Of a stretch of 5,919 bases of DNA, positions 5,162-5,919 are shown in pieces (the first letter of the stretch is position 1; the number at the start of each line of letters is the position of its first letter). The translations under genes and the position numbers were made by a program. The notes beneath the pieces are model-generated. The model worked only from the letters and a program-made list of their open reading frames with translations. It made no database searches and was not told where the DNA came from. The DNA comes from an uncultured Acidimicrobiales bacterium (lineage in GTDB: Bacteria > Actinomycetota > Acidimicrobiia > Acidimicrobiales > UBA10347), in assembly GCA_937942965.1 (NCBI GenBank), contig CALDGN010000185.1:1-5919 (forward strand). Direction: 5' to 3'.

Positions 5162-5919
5162 TGACCGACCATCTCGCCTGGCACGTCGGCGACGTCACGA
5201 TCACCCGCATCGAAGAAGGCGTCTCGTACCTCGACGCCACGGCGCTCATCCCCGACTTCACCCCCGACGTGTTGGAGCCACACAGCGACTGGCTTCGCCC
5301 GCACTTCTTCAGCGACCGCAACGACAAGATGGCGCTGTCGATCCACGCCTTCGTGGTTGAGAGCCAGGGCAAGACGATCGTCGTCGACACCTGCGTTGGC
5401 GAGGGCGAACAGTCGCTTCCGTCAGATCCCGAGTTCCCGACCAGACTCGCCGATGCGATCGACGGCGGCCTCGATGCCGTCGATGTCGTGCTGTGCACCC
5501 ACCTGCACTTCGACCACGTCGGCTGGAATCTGCGCGAGGTCGACGGCGAGCGAGTGCCGACGTTTCCGAATGCCCGCTACCTGTTTGCCGAGACTGAGGT
5601 TGAACACACTCGGCTCGAAGATCACCACGGCGTGATCGAGCCATCGGTTCAGCCGCTCATCGATGCTGGTCTCGCGGACCTTGTTGCCGAAGACCATGTC
5701 GTGACCGACGAAGTGCGATTGATCTCGACGCCGTGGCACACGCCCGGACACGTCTCGGTGGCGATCGACTCGAACGGCGAACGAGCCGTCATCACCGGCG
5801 ACATGGCCCACACACCGCTGCAGTTCGCCGAGCCCGACCTGTCGTCGGCGAACTTCGATCACGACTCAGCTGCGGCGTCGAAGACTCGCCACCGCATGCT
5901 CGGCGAGTGGACCGACGAG
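5161..5919 (+). CDS. Second metallo-beta-lactamase-fold hydrolase, 253 residues (runs off right edge)
   Basis: I translated this from the ATG at 5161; the frame is open to the last base. Metal ligands visible are HLHFDH (His114, His116, Asp118, His119), His197 in TPWHTPGH, and Asp214 in TGDMAH. The last histidine is expected a few tens of residues beyond the window, as full members have roughly 280-300 residues. The long N-terminal lead (VGDVTITRIEEG, then WLRPHFF at 44-50), HAFVVESQGKTIVVDTCVG (62-80) and the region after TGDM point to the methyl-parathion-hydrolase-like/uncharacterised MBL branch, distinct from the lactonase-like protein upstream. The two therefore do not look like a recent duplication. 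There is no strong Shine-Dalgarno. Its start overlaps the preceding stop, so it is probably translated by re-initiation. It is a hydrolase of an ester, lactone or phosphotriester-like bond, with unknown substrate. Confidence 0.93.
   Translation, partial: MTDHLAWHVGDVTITRIEEGVSYLDATALIPDFTPDVLEPHSDWLRPHFFSDRNDKMALSIHAFVVESQGKTIVVDTCVGEGEQSLPSDPEFPTRLADAIDGGLDAVDVVLCTHLHFDHVGWNLREVDGERVPTFPNARYLFAETEVEHTRLEDHHGVIEPSVQPLIDAGLADLVAEDHVVTDEVRLISTPWHTPGHVSVAIDSNGERAVITGDMAHTPLQFAEPDLSSANFDHDSAAASKTRHRMLGEWTDE

Noticed and set aside
1..5919. A defence system, prophage, insertion sequence or CRISPR array
   Set aside because: All genes are ordinary metabolic enzyme families. There are no transposase or integrase motifs, no regular repeat-spacer structure and no terminal inverted repeats.

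Overview
The window is about 5.9 kb of GC-rich DNA, densely coded with no long empty stretch. It has the look of a high-GC actinomycete. The short-chain dehydrogenase, the CoA-transferase and the deazaflavin (F420)-dependent reductase family are all typical of Actinobacteria. The last of these implies a host that makes F420. An environmental or marine Acidimicrobiia-like actinobacterium would fit, but that placement is inference from protein style and is not proven here.

Layout: two divergent gene blocks leave a 112-bp control region at 3812-3923. Leftward (minus strand), in transcription order, are a family III (CaiB/BaiF-type) CoA-transferase with a rearranged domain order (3811-2423), a small cupin resembling thiol dioxygenases (2396-1827), an SDR dehydrogenase resembling the HSD17B4/MFE-2 3-hydroxyacyl-CoA dehydrogenase domain (1731-802), and an acyl-CoA dehydrogenase cut by the window edge (805-1). 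Gaps are 26 bp, 95 bp and a 4-bp ATGA overlap, so this could be one operon, possibly with an internal control point in the 95-bp gap. Rightward (plus strand) are an AHL-lactonase-like metallo-beta-lactamase-fold hydrolase (3924-4679), a Ddn/DUF385-type F420-dependent reductase (4688-5161) and a second, different metallo-beta-lactamase-fold hydrolase cut by the right edge (5161 onward). These three are tightly coupled (8-bp gap, then a TGATG overlap).

How they may work together (inference): the left block supplies CoA loading of a carboxylate, alpha-beta dehydrogenation and 3-hydroxyacyl-CoA oxidation, which are steps of a beta-oxidation-like route. The right block supplies two metal-dependent hydrolases, able in principle to open a lactone or cleave an ester, and a flavin-type reductase. 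The simplest reading is a catabolic island in which a cyclic or ester-containing substrate is reduced and hydrolysed to a free acid, loaded onto CoA and shortened. No enoyl-CoA hydratase, thiolase, transporter or regulator lies inside the window. The substrate cannot be read from the sequence. The thiol-dioxygenase-like cupin leaves open a sulfur-containing substrate.

Short inverted and direct repeats occur in three of the intergenic gaps and are the main non-coding structure. No tRNA, rRNA, CRISPR array, insertion sequence or phage feature was seen.
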